From Panorpa germanica (Eukaryota > Arthropoda > Insecta > Mecoptera > Panorpidae): a stretch of DNA of 64,000 nucleotides. A program made the translations under genes and the position numbers. Location: NCBI GenBank assembly GCA_963678705.1, contig OY783218.1, positions 13,774,152 to 13,838,151 on the forward strand, written 5' to 3'. This document shows positions 12,801-27,553 of this stretch, piece after piece (within the stretch, counting starts at the first letter, position 1; each line of letters begins with the position of its first letter). The notes under the pieces are model-generated. The model did no database searches, was not told where the DNA came from, and worked only from the letters and a program-made list of their open reading frames with translations.

Positions 12801-15800
12801 TTATGTTCGGCTGTTACATCCTTCACTTCATGCGCTTCATACAATTTTGGACCAATTTTCCTTGGGATCAGATTGATGTCCCTTTGAATCCGGTAATATA
12901 CTATTTAACCAACTTTAATTTCTTTAAATTAGCATCTCCTGGAGTTTAATTCAGACTCCATAAATTATCTCTATATTTCATATATTTTGCTGTGATCCCA
13001 AATAGTGCGTGAAGTTGCAGGTTGTAATAGAAGAATGTATCTAGAATGAATCTTTCCAAACATTAAAACTAAACGTCATTTAAACCATGTGGGAATCACA
13101 GCAGAATAAATGTAATATAGTCCATTGAAAATTCATCCAATAATTATTAAATTAAAGCATTTTGTTTAAATATGTAGTTGTTTTATAAAATTTCCAGGAA
13201 AATGTTAAGGAAGCTGCATCACTGGGGGTGAGATGTCTTAGAGAAGCTGGCATTAATCATATTTTAGTTGATGAAATGGGTTATCCAGAGTATGCTGCTG
13301 AAGGAAGTGCCAAGGCATTTTTAAAGTATTACAATTTCACTATACATATAAGTTAATTTTGATCAATTTTGACGAATCTATTAAAAAACAAAATGTTAAC
13401 GACATATTTAACTAAATTTTCAATAGGCTGGATGAAATGTACCAGAGTGGAGTAAATAATCCATGTTTGGAGTTGTTTGAATCTGATGAAATTGATGCAT
13501 GGTCAAAAGGAATATTTCGGGCAGAGACAGAAAATCTAGCAGAGAAAATAACTACTCCTTGTGGAAAACAAATGTCGCCTTCAATGTTTGCACAGGCAAC
13601 TGTTGAAGCGTTGTGGAAGTGTGGCGTTAATTTACAAGATTGTGATAAAGATTGGATTGAAATGCAGTTGTTGAATACGTTTCATACTGTAGCTAGAACC
13701 GCAAGTACCTCTCCAATGTTTTTGGAGCTGAACTATTCGTGTTGTTCCACGCTAACTGATAAGCCGGTTGTTTTGGTAGGGGTTGTTGGAAAGTATCTGC
13801 CATTGGAAGGGTAAGTTTTCAGCCAGACTGAAAATCTGAATCTGGATATCAAATAATTAATCTATTAAATTTCTTTTCAAGTGATAATCAAACGTATGGT
13901 TCTACGGATGATATAAAAAATCGGGTACCGAATGCCGCAGTGGTTATGGCATCATTAAGACCAACATCTCCACTAACTCTTCCTACAACAATTACGGCTG
14001 TTGTACCATTTTCTGATAGTTTTGCTAATGATTCTTCTTTTGATAACAATGCATTACAGGAGCTTGAAAATGAAAAAAGCATTGCTGTCAATGTTAAAGC
14101 ATCTAAGGGTCTTTTTCCACTGTATATAGTCAAGATAAAAAAATTAAACTGAAATTTAGTTCCTATTGATTTATATATATTATTTTATACTCTGTTATTT
14201 ACTTTTATGTTTAGAAAGTAATTGAAACTAAAATAAAATAAAAATACAGACAAGTTTAGGTAGTGTATATCTTATAATAATATATATATATATAATTAAA
14301 AGCTGATTTGTTTGAGAGAGCCTATGGACTAAAGATTCGTTTGATATTATCCGTGACATTGACTAAGTGTGGATACTTCTGTAATTTTATATAATATTAC
14401 TACATAACATTATTACGAATGTAGCTTTTTTAAAATCTATATTTAAAAACACCTGAGGGCTTTTAGACAATCACTCTTCTACAATATTCGCACTAAATTT
14501 TTATTTATCTTGTTACAAAATCAATTTCGTATCAATTTTAAATATAAATTTATTTATTTTTGTCATCACACAGATGAGTAAACATCAAATGGATGTGCGA
14601 GATATTTTTATGAAATAAAATTGAATTAGTAGCACATATAGGGAACTGATAAAAGCATACTTATAAAAGGGCAGAAGTTACTCTTTTCTCAGCATACGTC
14701 GCTCTTAACTCTGTTTTATAAAGTTGAAAATGAAAATGGGTTATGAGTTTGAACCAAATGCCTAAACTTAATTAATTATGTCGAAGTAATTTGTGTGTAA
14801 TGTTTTATAAAATATTCTTTTATGTTTTTTAATTTGATGTTTAATTATAAAATGTTTGTTAAACTTAAGAGTAATACAGATTTGGAATTATATGTTTTGC
14901 AAAAGATTTAATGATATTAAAAAGACGTACTTGTGCGATAATAGGATTTTCCTTTGACGGAAATGATCCCTTATTTGAGCAGCTTATTTTAAAAGTGGAC
15001 TAAGTCTATTTTCAGTAGTTTAATTTTAATAACAGATAGCTCTTATGTATTTTCTTTTAGGTTATGTAACTTTATTATGTACTGAGAAACTTAACTCTAC
15101 TTATTGTCGTCATTAACTTCAACTTTTCAAACATGGACTTATCTCCCTTTCAAAATATACACCCCATTTATTTTATAATACTGTATTATTATAGAAATAT
15201 TTTCCTTTTCCGTCTACACATTTTTCAGTTGGGTAAAGTACAGTAGGAGATCGAGGTATATGCTAAATAACCATGAACAGAAATTGTGTAATAACAGGCT
15301 CGACTGGACAGGCGAGTGGCTCAAATTCCCTCCAGGGGATGATGTGTGGGAATAAAATGAGATGGGAATACCAATGGGACACATACAGTACATACTACTG
15401 GTACATGCTCCTGTATATCATAGTACACATTTTATTTGTATTAGTAAAGAATTGAAGTTTACTCGTTATGAAATATTTTCAAACTGTTTTTATTCATTTT
15501 GAAATGTGGAACTTTAATTTCTATTTGAAAATATTCACACTTTTTTAGTTAGTTATATTTTTGAACATACTTTGAATTCGTAATTATAACCATGACGACA
15601 TTATTTTGTTTGGTTGTTCATATCGAAAAGAGTTTTTTTATTTTTGCTCTATGAAAGGAACGGAGAGTCAGTAGAAGAGAGAAATTTGGCTCTGGATGCG
15701 GAGGTACAAGAGAATCTGTGAGAGTGAATTATCGGCATACTAAAAGGAGAAAGACACAAGCAAAGAGAATAGCAAGATATAGAATGAGCAATGAGGAGAA

Positions 15801-18800
15801 GGGAAATAGGTATTGGGAAGAAATAAAGAGCAGAGAATTTGGGATAGAGACAGAAAGAAAAGAAGAAATCAATAGAAACTATGTATTGTATAAATCGAAT
15901 AAAGCGAAACAACAATGAAACTCAGTAAATATAACTTTGTAATCAAATAAAATGATAGAGTAATGGCACAAACAACTTCTTTTACCGTAGACATTATTAA
16001 AAATGATTATTATTTCTGAGTAACAGACAATAAAAATTAGTAAAGCAAACACAATTTATATTTCTGTGAAAAGATAATATTTACCTTACAAATTCTAGAA
16101 TAAAATACGAGAGGAAGCAAATAACCCCCATCCAACCACCCCCGCAGTCCCCTTCATCCTTAGGGAATATAAAATAGAAGAAAATACTCGTGTATTTCAA
16201 AAGACGATTTACTATTTTATATTTTCCCGGTGCTTTTCCTTGTGTATGTGTATGTGCGTGTGTGTGTATTTTCCCGTAATAATTATATAATGAGATGTTA
16301 TTCTCTGAAAATAAAATTAATTAAAAGGAATGTACACACATTTCTAAATATAAGTGGCAGTGGAGTAAAAATGACCAGTGGTTTTTCGGATAATCTTTTT
16401 GGTTGATTAATGATAATCTTTTGATCTGTTATCACGTGACATTTTAACCCTTTTATATATATTAATCTGTCACTCTGTCAGATGAGAAATGGATATCATA
16501 TATGTGTCATACATCAACTCATTTCTCTGTGTGTATGCGAGTATACATGTATAGATGTAATGAAATAATTACCATTTATGGGTATTGCTTGACGATAAAG
16601 AAAAATCTAAAACGGATAATAAAATTAATTTAATTTAAGGCCTTACTTAATATGTGGGATGAAACAAATATTAAATAGACGCCACAGCTAATAAGCTGGC
16701 AAGTTGACTCTTGCACACTGCCTTACAATTTCTATGGCAATCTGTTAATTCTTATGGCAGTATTTTTCTATTTCTTAGAATTCGTCTAAAAAAAATGTAT
16801 AAAACAAAAATTCTTAAATACCAATATTAAACCAATACGTGTATCAAATTTAATATTAAAGAGTCAATAACATTATTTTTGAAATGTGCTTCAGGCAAGT
16901 GGTTTCTCTTATTGAGTTTCAGTTCAATACGAGTATAAGAATCACTTAAGAAAATATCCTTACCAATCTGAACGAGTTTAAAGTTCAAATGATATTATAT
17001 TTCAGAAAATGATAAACCCAATAAACAATAAAATATTATAAGATAAAAGAAGGGAGAATCTTATTTCATAAAATTGAATAATATATTTTTGATTGAAAAT
17101 CAAATATTGACATATGTCGTTGACTGACCACGAACGACAGTCATGTGTCTGCAGCGGAAGCAGAAGTTTTATAAGTTTAACATTCCTTAGGGGTTGTGGA
17201 AAGTTCTGCAATATCGCTAGGGGTTGAGAGGGTTGTCAGTGTCACTCATATTTCAACGTACTGTGGTGCAATGCACGGAAATACATACTGTAATTGCTTT
17301 CTTGCGTGTTGGTTTATAATATTTTATTGCCGGAACAAATAAACTGACAAATATATTTATGCTCCAAAATGTAAACATAGAAATAAATTGCCCAATAGTT
17401 GTGACACAGAAATTAAGAGAAAAATAAATAAATTCAATTTACTGTTATATAATTTTACTTATATTAAACTACAGATAAAAGATTTTATTTCAAAGGTAAT
17501 TTTTTTTATATTAAAAAAACCGTTGTGAGTTTTTTGAAGGCTAACATCATTTTAACATTGTATGAAGAATAAATAAAATGTGAAAATAGACTACCCCAAG
17601 CAAACCACCCTTACAGACATCAGTAACGATAGTCGTTTATTCAGTTCTATGTGTAATTCGATAAAACCAATATTTTAGTAGAGATAAAAAGTTACTTTTT
17701 ATTTTAGAGTCCAGTCAAAGTATGTACTAAGCTTGTAATAATTTAAATACATAGTTCTTTGAATTGTGAATCGTAGGTAATTTGAAGTTCATTTAACATA
17801 AAAAATTACCTGTTACATAATAGATTTAGATATATTACATAAAATTATACTTATAAATTAGTGTTTTCTGACGTAAATTAAACTTTTATGCTACACTACA
17901 TAATGTTACATATTAAACTAATATAATAGTAAAAGATATTAAGTGTATTTTGGTTTTATTTAATAACAAACTTCGAAAATAATAAATCGTAACTTTAGGT
18001 AAAAAAAATAAATTAAGATTAGTATGTCTTGCTTACAAATTATTTGTATTACATGTATTTGTAGTTATTATTAAGCTAAATATTGTTGAATACGTTATAT
18101 ATTTTCGTTGCATATTTAAAACAATTATTTCACTAGTAAACCATAGATGTCCTGGACTATTAGCCTACAATAACTTTTCTTTCCTTGAGAGTGATGCTTC
18201 TCAATGCAAGTCATCGTCAGGTCGTTACACTCAAGGTAAAGCAGCGCGGCGCAAGAACTTGGACTTTACAGTTCTGTGATTTATGGGTTACAAACCACCC
18301 CCTCCCTCACATTTCCACTCTAATCAGACAGATACGATAACGGAAACGTTTATAAAATAAGAAAATATTATTTATTGATACTATAAAATACCGTTCAATA
18401 TTTCTGACAGTTTTAAAATTGTTTACAAAGTTTCAATCTGCTGCCAAGGTTTTAAAATAATTAAATACATAAATAAGGGTTAATGGGGTTTAAGTCAGTT
18501 CTTTAATACATCATCTTTAATTAATCGGTGTGGTGGTAAACTTTTTAAATTATTTTCTTTTTCAAGAGATTTTATTATAGAATATAGAAAAAGTGGGAAA
18601 AAATTTTCAGCTTTATATTGTCTAATAAATTTTCTTAAAAGATTTTTGGATTAAAAAAATATAGTTAAGAAATTGAAAAATTATACTAGAAGTTTGTTAA
18701 AAAGAAATAAATCATGCCAAATATATAAAGAACCAAAATATAAATTAAAAAAATGCTTCTAAAGGACTTATTAATTATTATATTTATTGTTTATTTAATT

Positions 18801-21800
18801 AACGTTATTTCACAAATACAAAAGTTTGATTTAATAATTTATATATTCAATCGTTTATAACTTCAAGGATATTTTATTCTGAGTTTTGAATTTTCTAAAC
18901 TTTAATAATTAAGTTTTGAATATTTAAATATTTATAAGATGTAAAATGTTCAATATATATGAATGAAATGAATGTATAAATAAAATATATCAGCGCGAAA
19001 GAGAAAGAATGATTTGTGTGTACATGGATTACATAAAACATGAAAGCAGGATTGAACTTCTAAGAAACTGTAAAGAAAAGTCTGTAAAGATGTCTGTAGC
19101 GACAAGATAAAAACAAATGATTATTGATGTAAATTATGCGGATTATTAATGTTTACATTAAGTGGAATCTATGATTTCTTTATCTCTATAATAGGGTAAT
19201 ACAATAAAAAATAAATTTATTGTAATGATATAAATATCATTACCATTAAAATCACATGTATTACTATAATGCATAATATTTCCACTGTAGTTCTTCATTT
19301 ATTTGGCGTTGCTATCGTTCTCACTCCGATCCTGCGTGGAACCTAATCATGGAAAAGATAGATCGAATATTCAAATGTCTTCAGAAATACATATTCGAAA
19401 GTATGTTTGTATTCTTATCAAAGAGTAACGTAGCGAGACGTTCAATGTAACTGTATGTCACAAGAAGAGTTGCCTAACGGGAGCTTTTGGAGCAAATATC
19501 CGTAGTAAAAGCATATTGAAAATACGAGTATATCAATTTTTTACATATGTAAATATATCTGAAGATCAGGCCCTAGTAAATAGTACGTTTTGTGTAATAT
19601 TGTTGATGTGAAATATATATGAAATATGTTTTATAGGGGTCTTCAACCCCTCGCTCGTCTTATGTCAAAGAAGGCGAAAGGGGAATCCTCTTTGAATGTT
19701 TCCTTTTCTAATATTTTAAATATTTTGTCGATTTTCACGTATTGTATCTTTTGATATGTAATGTATATTAAAGTATATGTGTATATATACTTGCGTGTGT
19801 GTGTGTGTGTGTAGGAAACACCACTGATACGAAACTGTCAAATGCTGTAGAAAGCTTTAATGAAAAACCACAAAAAACCCTTTTCACAAAATTATTTAAA
19901 ATAAATTGAACAAAACCTAATTAAAAGTTGTTCTTAAATATGATGATAATCAAATAATTTTAAATCATGATGTCGCATGTTTTAATGATCTGTCATTACC
20001 AGATTACATGAAGACATAATCACATAGAAAATGAAACCTTAATTACATATTTCAGAAAGTTGAAACGTGTCAGAAAGTCAGAATTAAAGCTCGAAAGAGA
20101 AAGTTCTCTCGAAGCAACCATTACCACTAAAAAATATTTCTACAGTCTCTCCTTCTCTCTCATTTCTCTATTCCCTTGTGAATAGACACATTCTGCGTCG
20201 TACACACTTATTAGTGAGTTGAGGGAAATAGTGGACAACCGTCTTTGCTTATTTTATTTTCGAACTGATTTTTTAAGAAGTGAAAACTAATTTATGTTGA
20301 TGGTGCTTTAAGCCCGGAGCTGCGTACAATTTACTATGAAAAAACTTGTTGTTAAGAATTTCTCTTTCTAGTTGTAAATATTAAGACCAACAAATTTTCC
20401 AACCATTTGTAAAGCCTTGAGAAAATGTTCCGTGATCTAGAAATCGAAAGAACTAATTTGGATATTTAAGTGAAGCTAAGAATGTCATAAAATCATGACT
20501 AAAACTTTATTTTATTTTTATTGTAAACGACATTGACGCTGACTGTCATATCTTCGGGTCTCCGAGTTATATTTTCTGGGTTTAGTTGTTATTAATATAA
20601 ATTTATGATGTTGGATATTATTAACATAATTTGCCATAATTATAGACTTATTAAGCATCGGTGTTGTAGATATATGAGACCACGACATCACAAAAACATA
20701 GTAGAAAGTTTATTAAACTGGGGCCTTAACTCAACTGTTTAGGTTTTATCAAGTAATATATATATATATATATATATGAGCTTGACTCAAAATATATATC
20801 TAAGTGAATTTATTTAAAAATTCTAGGCCAGTAAATTTTGAATTTGGCGCGTATATCTCTATATAAGAATTTAACACAAGAGTTAAAATAATGAAACTGC
20901 ACCTGCCCCTGACACCTCTCTTTCCACACTATCAGCACCCACTCGACAATGGTTTGTCGTTCAAGTTTCGACTTGCAAACGAATCAAATATTTTTTTAAA
21001 TTCAAATAAGTACATAGTTCCTAGTTATTCTATTAGATTGATCTGAAAACTATATTTATCTCTTTTCTTCAAATGACAATCATTATTCAGTCGAATATGT
21101 CTCAGACTCGTGTTTATCTGCAAGACAACCACCGACATAACCCTAACATTAAATACAATTGTTTACTTTATAAATATTTTTAAAATAATATTGCTGTTTC
21201 TTTTTTTACATATAAAAATATTATATAAAACTATGCACTGCTCTAACACATTATAAAAATATTTCTTTAAAATGAAACATTGCAAAAAATTAATATAACT
21301 TGATGGTGCACGTGCGTTCAAATATAAACAAAACACTGATGCGTTGCCATAGTTACATAAATTATTTACTTTATAAATATTTTTGAAATAATATTGCTGT
21401 CTCTTTCTTTTACATATAAAAAACTTAAATGAAACTAAGCACTGCTCTAACACATTACAATAATTTTTCTCTAAAAATAAACATTTCAAAAGAATTAATA
21501 GAAATTGATATGACTTATCGGTCATTGACCTCTGACCGACAGTACTACCTTAAATTTGTGTTGCAACCTATTTTATTTACATTCCAAAGGTTGGAGAATT
21601 TTTAGCTAGTACAATATGAGGTTTGCTGGTTTTGGTCCGAGGGCCCCCTGAGCTTGAGGGCCCCGGTGCCCAGCACCGACTGGCCCATACCTAGCTACGC
21701 CAGTGGTTTGTAAGGTATAAACTGCCGATATAACTAAAAAGCACTGACTCACTTATTTTTCTATAATGTGTATAGAAACGAATAAGATAAAATTAATTAT

Positions 21801-24800
21801 CATTATTAGAGATTTATACTACTCTTATAACCTCTCTTAAATATAAGTCGCCGCCGAACTACCGTGATTTGAACTATATATTTATTCTTATTGTAAATTA
21901 TAATTTGATTTATGGTTTACCATATTCCTAGTAAGCCTACAGTCAGAAACCAGCAACGAGACATTGTACTTCGGCCCTAGTCAACCAACCCTTTGCATGG
22001 TGTGATATACAAACGCACAAGTTTCAAAGAGAATGAAATATTTAATTTATATGTAGGATACGAACGTGGTGAACATCTCACATTGTTATGCAGAAATGTG
22101 TGACTATATATATGAATAACTAATGATCATATGCAAATACTATTAAAGATAAATATTTATTAGGCAGTGGTGCACTGTACATAAACGAATCTGTAAAAAA
22201 CCACACATTTAAATTAATAAGTCGGTTTGAAAGCGTTAACGAAGTCAATTTATACGTTTTCATATTGAAATAAACAATTTCCTTTTTCTATGTATCACAC
22301 GTTAGCAAAAAATTGAAATTACTCATAATTAAAAATTATGAGTCGCGTAAAAGCCAATGCGGTTTCATTATGATATATATTAATTTTATAGAGGTATTTT
22401 TTTCTTGGGCTTAACCGCATTGGCTTCTGAGCGACTCATACATTAGCTTACATCTAATAAAATAAAGCTGTGTATTAGGTTGTTGTGCAAGCAATCAAGT
22501 AGCTGAAAACCTCTTTTCCTTTTCCATTCCAAATTTCTTTATTTTCTTGGGGTAGATTAATCTTTAGATCTCGATGTATGTTGCGAAAATGGTGAACTGG
22601 TGAAAATGGTTTCTAATACCCTGTTTTTGAAGGTTTGCAGAAATTTTATCTATGCTTCCAATTTCAGAATAAATAACTATCTGTATTTAGTCATGTAAAT
22701 GTCTATCCTAAGACTCTCATTGCATCGGTAATTTTTTTAGAAATACATAAATGCTAAATATATATTTGCATATATCTAAAGATAAAGTATTCTTGTCTCA
22801 AGCATCAATGTTCCTGGCCACTGTGTTGTATTAAATTAAATTAAAAATAAATACTCATTCCGTTTTTACTACACCGCAAAAAAAAAAAACATGAAAAAGT
22901 TTTAATATTTTGTTTATTTAAGTTCTGTGCATTTGTAACCTAACCCAACCCAGAGAAGGGTATTTTATAACGCTATAAAAATACACGCTTAAATATCACA
23001 ATTATGTAATTAAATTGAAAGAGTTGCATGTTTATAAAATGATTCAGCATATTCGCAAAGCTCCATATTCACTAAAATATCCGGCGCGTCCACTCTATCA
23101 CAGAGCTTTTAAACTTTTCAATTGTCATACAAGTGATATTCATTATATATGATAAAAGCTCTTTCTATATCAGAGTAATTAATAATATTCAATATTACGT
23201 TGATTGATATGTACAGTCTGTTCAATTATTTTTCTAATAATATTTTCACGCACATCAAATAAGTTTTCCTTTTCCTTTTCTAACTTTATAAATTGTTTGA
23301 AAACCTTTGTAGAAAGTTCGTTCGTCAAACATTCTTTTGTAAAAGTTGTAAAGGCCTTTCATTGCAACGTAAATATCATCGAATTGAAAATGCTCAATAG
23401 TAAGAATGGTTTTTGAAATTTTTATTTCAGTAAGAAATATATGGGTCTATAGTATTTTGAAAATAAATAGAATTTAGGTAGGTTCTTTTTTAATTAAAAT
23501 TATATAAAAGGTTTTAGTTAAATTTTAAAGGTTATTTGTAAAATGTTACCGAGATTTGACTGAGGTAAATTTGCACTGGATTTTTAGCCATAATAGAACC
23601 TGGGATAGCATAGGATTATACAGAAAAAAGCAAAGAAAATGTTTTACATACTTCTCAGCTCTGAGTGGTATGACAGCTGTCATTATGCCGCTATCTAAAA
23701 AGTAAAGTAGTCCATTTTCTTTCAGCTAATAAATAAATAATAAAGTTCTGACGATATTCATATTTAATAATATATAAGGGAATTTTATTTATCAACCTAG
23801 ATTGTACTTAAAGATAAGTCAATCTGAATAAGTAAGGCATAAGTAATATTATAAATTGGTTGTTACATTATTAATCTTGTATTTTATACATAACAAGCGT
23901 TTGAATGTGGAAGTAACAACATTACAGTCTTATTACAATAGCTAATTGCTTTTGAAATTGAAATTGTATACAATAATCCTACATTTGCAATCAAACAGAA
24001 AGTTTAATCACAGAAACAACACTGCTTAGCGGAAATTGTTTCCTTAATGAAACCCGTTGGAAGCGGGAAATATAAAATAAGAATGATTATATAATATAAA
24101 TATATTGAGTTTATAAATATTAAAATTTGTATATAAAATTCAGTTGTTTTATACATTCTTGAATTAAAAATATTATTTGGTCTTTTTACTTAATTAAGTT
24201 AGAAGTATCTATCAAAAGAAACTAAAATTTCCAACTTTTAAGATTATAATTTTCTCATGGGAATATGTTGTTTATAATTTTATAATATCCTAGTGACATA
24301 TTGAGCTAGTTTAAAGTTTGTGTTGACCTTAGTTAAAGTTAAACTTCTGTCAACAAGAATATAAAATTTTATATAGAAGTTTTTAAAAATAAAATATTCA
24401 GTAAGTTGCTAAAAGTGCAGAGCCGGATAGAAACCCATTCAATAGCAATTATCAATCAATAATATGTGAAAATTTATTTATGTAAAATATTATGAAAAAA
24501 ACTTTATCGTGATTTTTATTTATATTTATTAAGCTTTGGCTTATACAGCAGCCAAACTGATTAATATCTTATAATTCCATTAAGATTTCAATCTCAGACA
24601 GCCAGACAGTTAAACATGCAATACAAATATTTCGATCAATTAGTAAATATATATTTCATGTTTAAATATTATTTCTGAAACAATTCATCTAGTAATAAAA
24701 CGCAAATATTTACTTGTCTAATTTAGAACCGAAAACAAATTGCTGGTGAACTAGATATCCATCTTGACTTTGTGTTCCAAATGTTTCGAAGTGGTATTAT

Positions 24801-27474
24801 AAATTTTCTGTTGGGATAGTCCCTTCCTTGCAAATTACTTCAATTTAAAATATATATCTAAGTGAATTTATTTAAAAATTCTAGGCCAGTAAATTTTGAA
24901 TTTGGCGCGTATATCTCTATATAAGAATTTGACACAAGAGTTAAAATAATGAAACTGTACCTGCCCCTTACACCTCTCTTTCCACACTATCAGCACCCAC
25001 TCGACAATGGTTTGTCGTTCAAGTTTCGACTTGCAAACGAATCAAATATTTTTTTAAATTCAAATAAGTACGTAGTTCCTAATTATTCTATTAGATTGAT
25101 CTGGAAACTATATTCATCTCTTTTCTTCAACTGACAATCATTATTCAGTCGAATATGTCTCAGACTCGTGTTTATCTGCAAGACAACCACCGACATAACC
25201 CTAACATTAAATACAATTGTTTACTTTATAAATATTTTTAAAATAATATTGCTGTCTCCTTTTTTACATATAAAAATATTATATAAAACTATGCACTGCT
25301 CTAACACATTATAAAAATATTTCTTTAAAATGAAACATTTGCAAAATAATGAATATAACTTGATAGTGCACGTGTTCAAATTGGTTCAAATATAAACAAA
25401 ACACTGATGCGTTGCCATAGTTACATAAATTATTTACTTTATAAATATTTTTGAAATAATATTGCTGTCTCTTTCTTTTACATATAAAAAACTTAAATGA
25501 AACTAAGCACTGCTTTAACACATTACAATAATTTTTCTCTAAAAATAAACAATATTTCGATTAATTAATAAATATATATTTCATGTTTAAATATTATCTC
25601 TGAAACAATTCATCAAGTAATAAAACGCAAATATTTACTTGTCTAATTTAGGACCGAAAACAAATTGCTGGTGAACTAGATATCCATCTTGGCTTTGTGT
25701 TCCAAATGTTTCGAAGTGGTATTATAAATTTTCTGTTGGGATAGTCCCTTCCTTGCAAATTACTTCAATTTAAAATATGCTTGGAGACAGACAGATTTAA
25801 TACTATACTTAATTAATCTATATATGCGAATATGACTTTTGTAGTTGCTTATGAATTTATCAGGTATTAACTCTTAGACATTAATCAGTATAATGATTTA
25901 ATTTGTAATGTATACTGGAGTAACTCAAACCGTTACAACTAATATTAAAAGCAATTAAGAACAAATTCATTAAAATAAGTTCAAGAAGTTATTGTCGTCA
26001 AGAGTTTTGATTCCCTTTGCGAGTTTGTTCTTACCAGGTTGAGTGTAGTTTGAAGTGAAGTATAAAGTAATATTCCTTGGAGAATTCCTGGAAGAAAAGG
26101 AGGATTGATTGCTTGTGTAAGGACATAATGAAAAACCAGTGTATTGTACGCGTAAAGGACAGAACAATATAGATGGTGTACTTGCGCTTTATCTGTCGCA
26201 CTACTAGGAGTATATCACTAAACAATTTATTGATTTTGAAGTGTTTTGTTAAAGTATCACTGCGTTTTTAACAACTAGGTTATATCTCATATTAATTATA
26301 ATATAATAATTGTGTGTTTTATAGATTTGTTTATCATTATTATAAATTTATAAAAGTGTTTTCTTAATCTTTGAAAATTGATCATTTGATTACATTACAT
26401 TCAACAACTAAATACACTACTTTCTCTTTAAATAAAATGGACGTTTTATTTATTTCAGGTACTTTGATAAGAGTATTTCCTTTCAGGTTTTTAGAGTTAG
26501 AGTTCTATCCACAATATTTAAATAAACATTCATTCAGCATTTTCTAGAAGTGTCCACTCTACGTATAGTTACTGCTTGAAACCATACATCCAAAACGAGA
26601 CAAAAATAATGGTAAACTTTCGAAAATGTCCACTCAAAAATAAAATAAGCAGCTTTATTTTAAAAACTCTTTGAAAGGCTGGTTGAACGTACACCAGCTG
26701 TGACCAGTTACGTGGAAGGATTACACGGAATTGTGCTTAAAATATATGAAACCAACCACTAGCAATATATGACCACAGGGTGGGTCTTTAATTAAAATGT
26801 ACTTTTAAGGAGAACTGCTTAAGGGTATAATAAAACGTGGATTGTCACAAAACGATACCCATTATTTTACACGTATTTTAAATTTAAAATAAATAAACAT
26901 TGTTTATTTTAAGAGAATCTGATTTACGAGTATAAAAACTTTGTTGTTGAAGTGTATTCGCAGTTTGTGTTAATAATAACAGTAGTTTCTTGCACCGGTA
27001 TAACGATGAATATCTAAAAATGGAATGAAGAGAAATGCAGCAGGTACTGGAAAAATACAGAGGAGAGGTTTTGCAAGAAGTGCAGGAAAGCAATAGAAAC
27101 TCTGGACCACTTAAAGGATGCATACGAGTATAAAATAAAAATTGAAAATAAGATAGAGCAGTTAGTGAAGAGGTGGATGGCGGAGGTAGAGAGAAGGATG
27201 GAAGGAGGGAAAATGGAAGGAAGAGTAACAGAGAAAGTAACAGGAAGACAAGTAAAAAGAATGACAAACTCGACTAATGAAATGTAATTTAATCGAATGA
27301 AGGCGAAAGAATGTAGTGCTAGTGGCAAAACCATTAAATAAAATAATAATTCAAAATAATATAATAAAAATGTATTTTTGTTTTTATGCTTTATAGTGCA
27401 TTTAGACAAATAACCTTTTATCGCTCTAATTGGTCATAAGTGTGTGAATAAAAACTGAAGTTACAATCATTTAA

Positions 27475-27553
<79 letters not shown>

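Noticed and set aside
22473-22495. TTAGGTTGTTGTGCAAGC, similar to a mariner terminus
   Set aside because: No inverted partner or TA-flanked end was found nearby.
22935-22955. CCTAACCCAACCC as an insect telomere-like repeat
   Set aside because: It is a single short occurrence and not a TTAGG array.
26035-26087. Exon-like 53-nt minus-strand segment with a TTTTCTTCCAG acceptor and GTAAGA donor inside the giant intron
   Set aside because: Inserting it between the two membrane-protein exons would break the phase-0 join, and the peptide (EFSKEYYFILHF) matches nothing I know.
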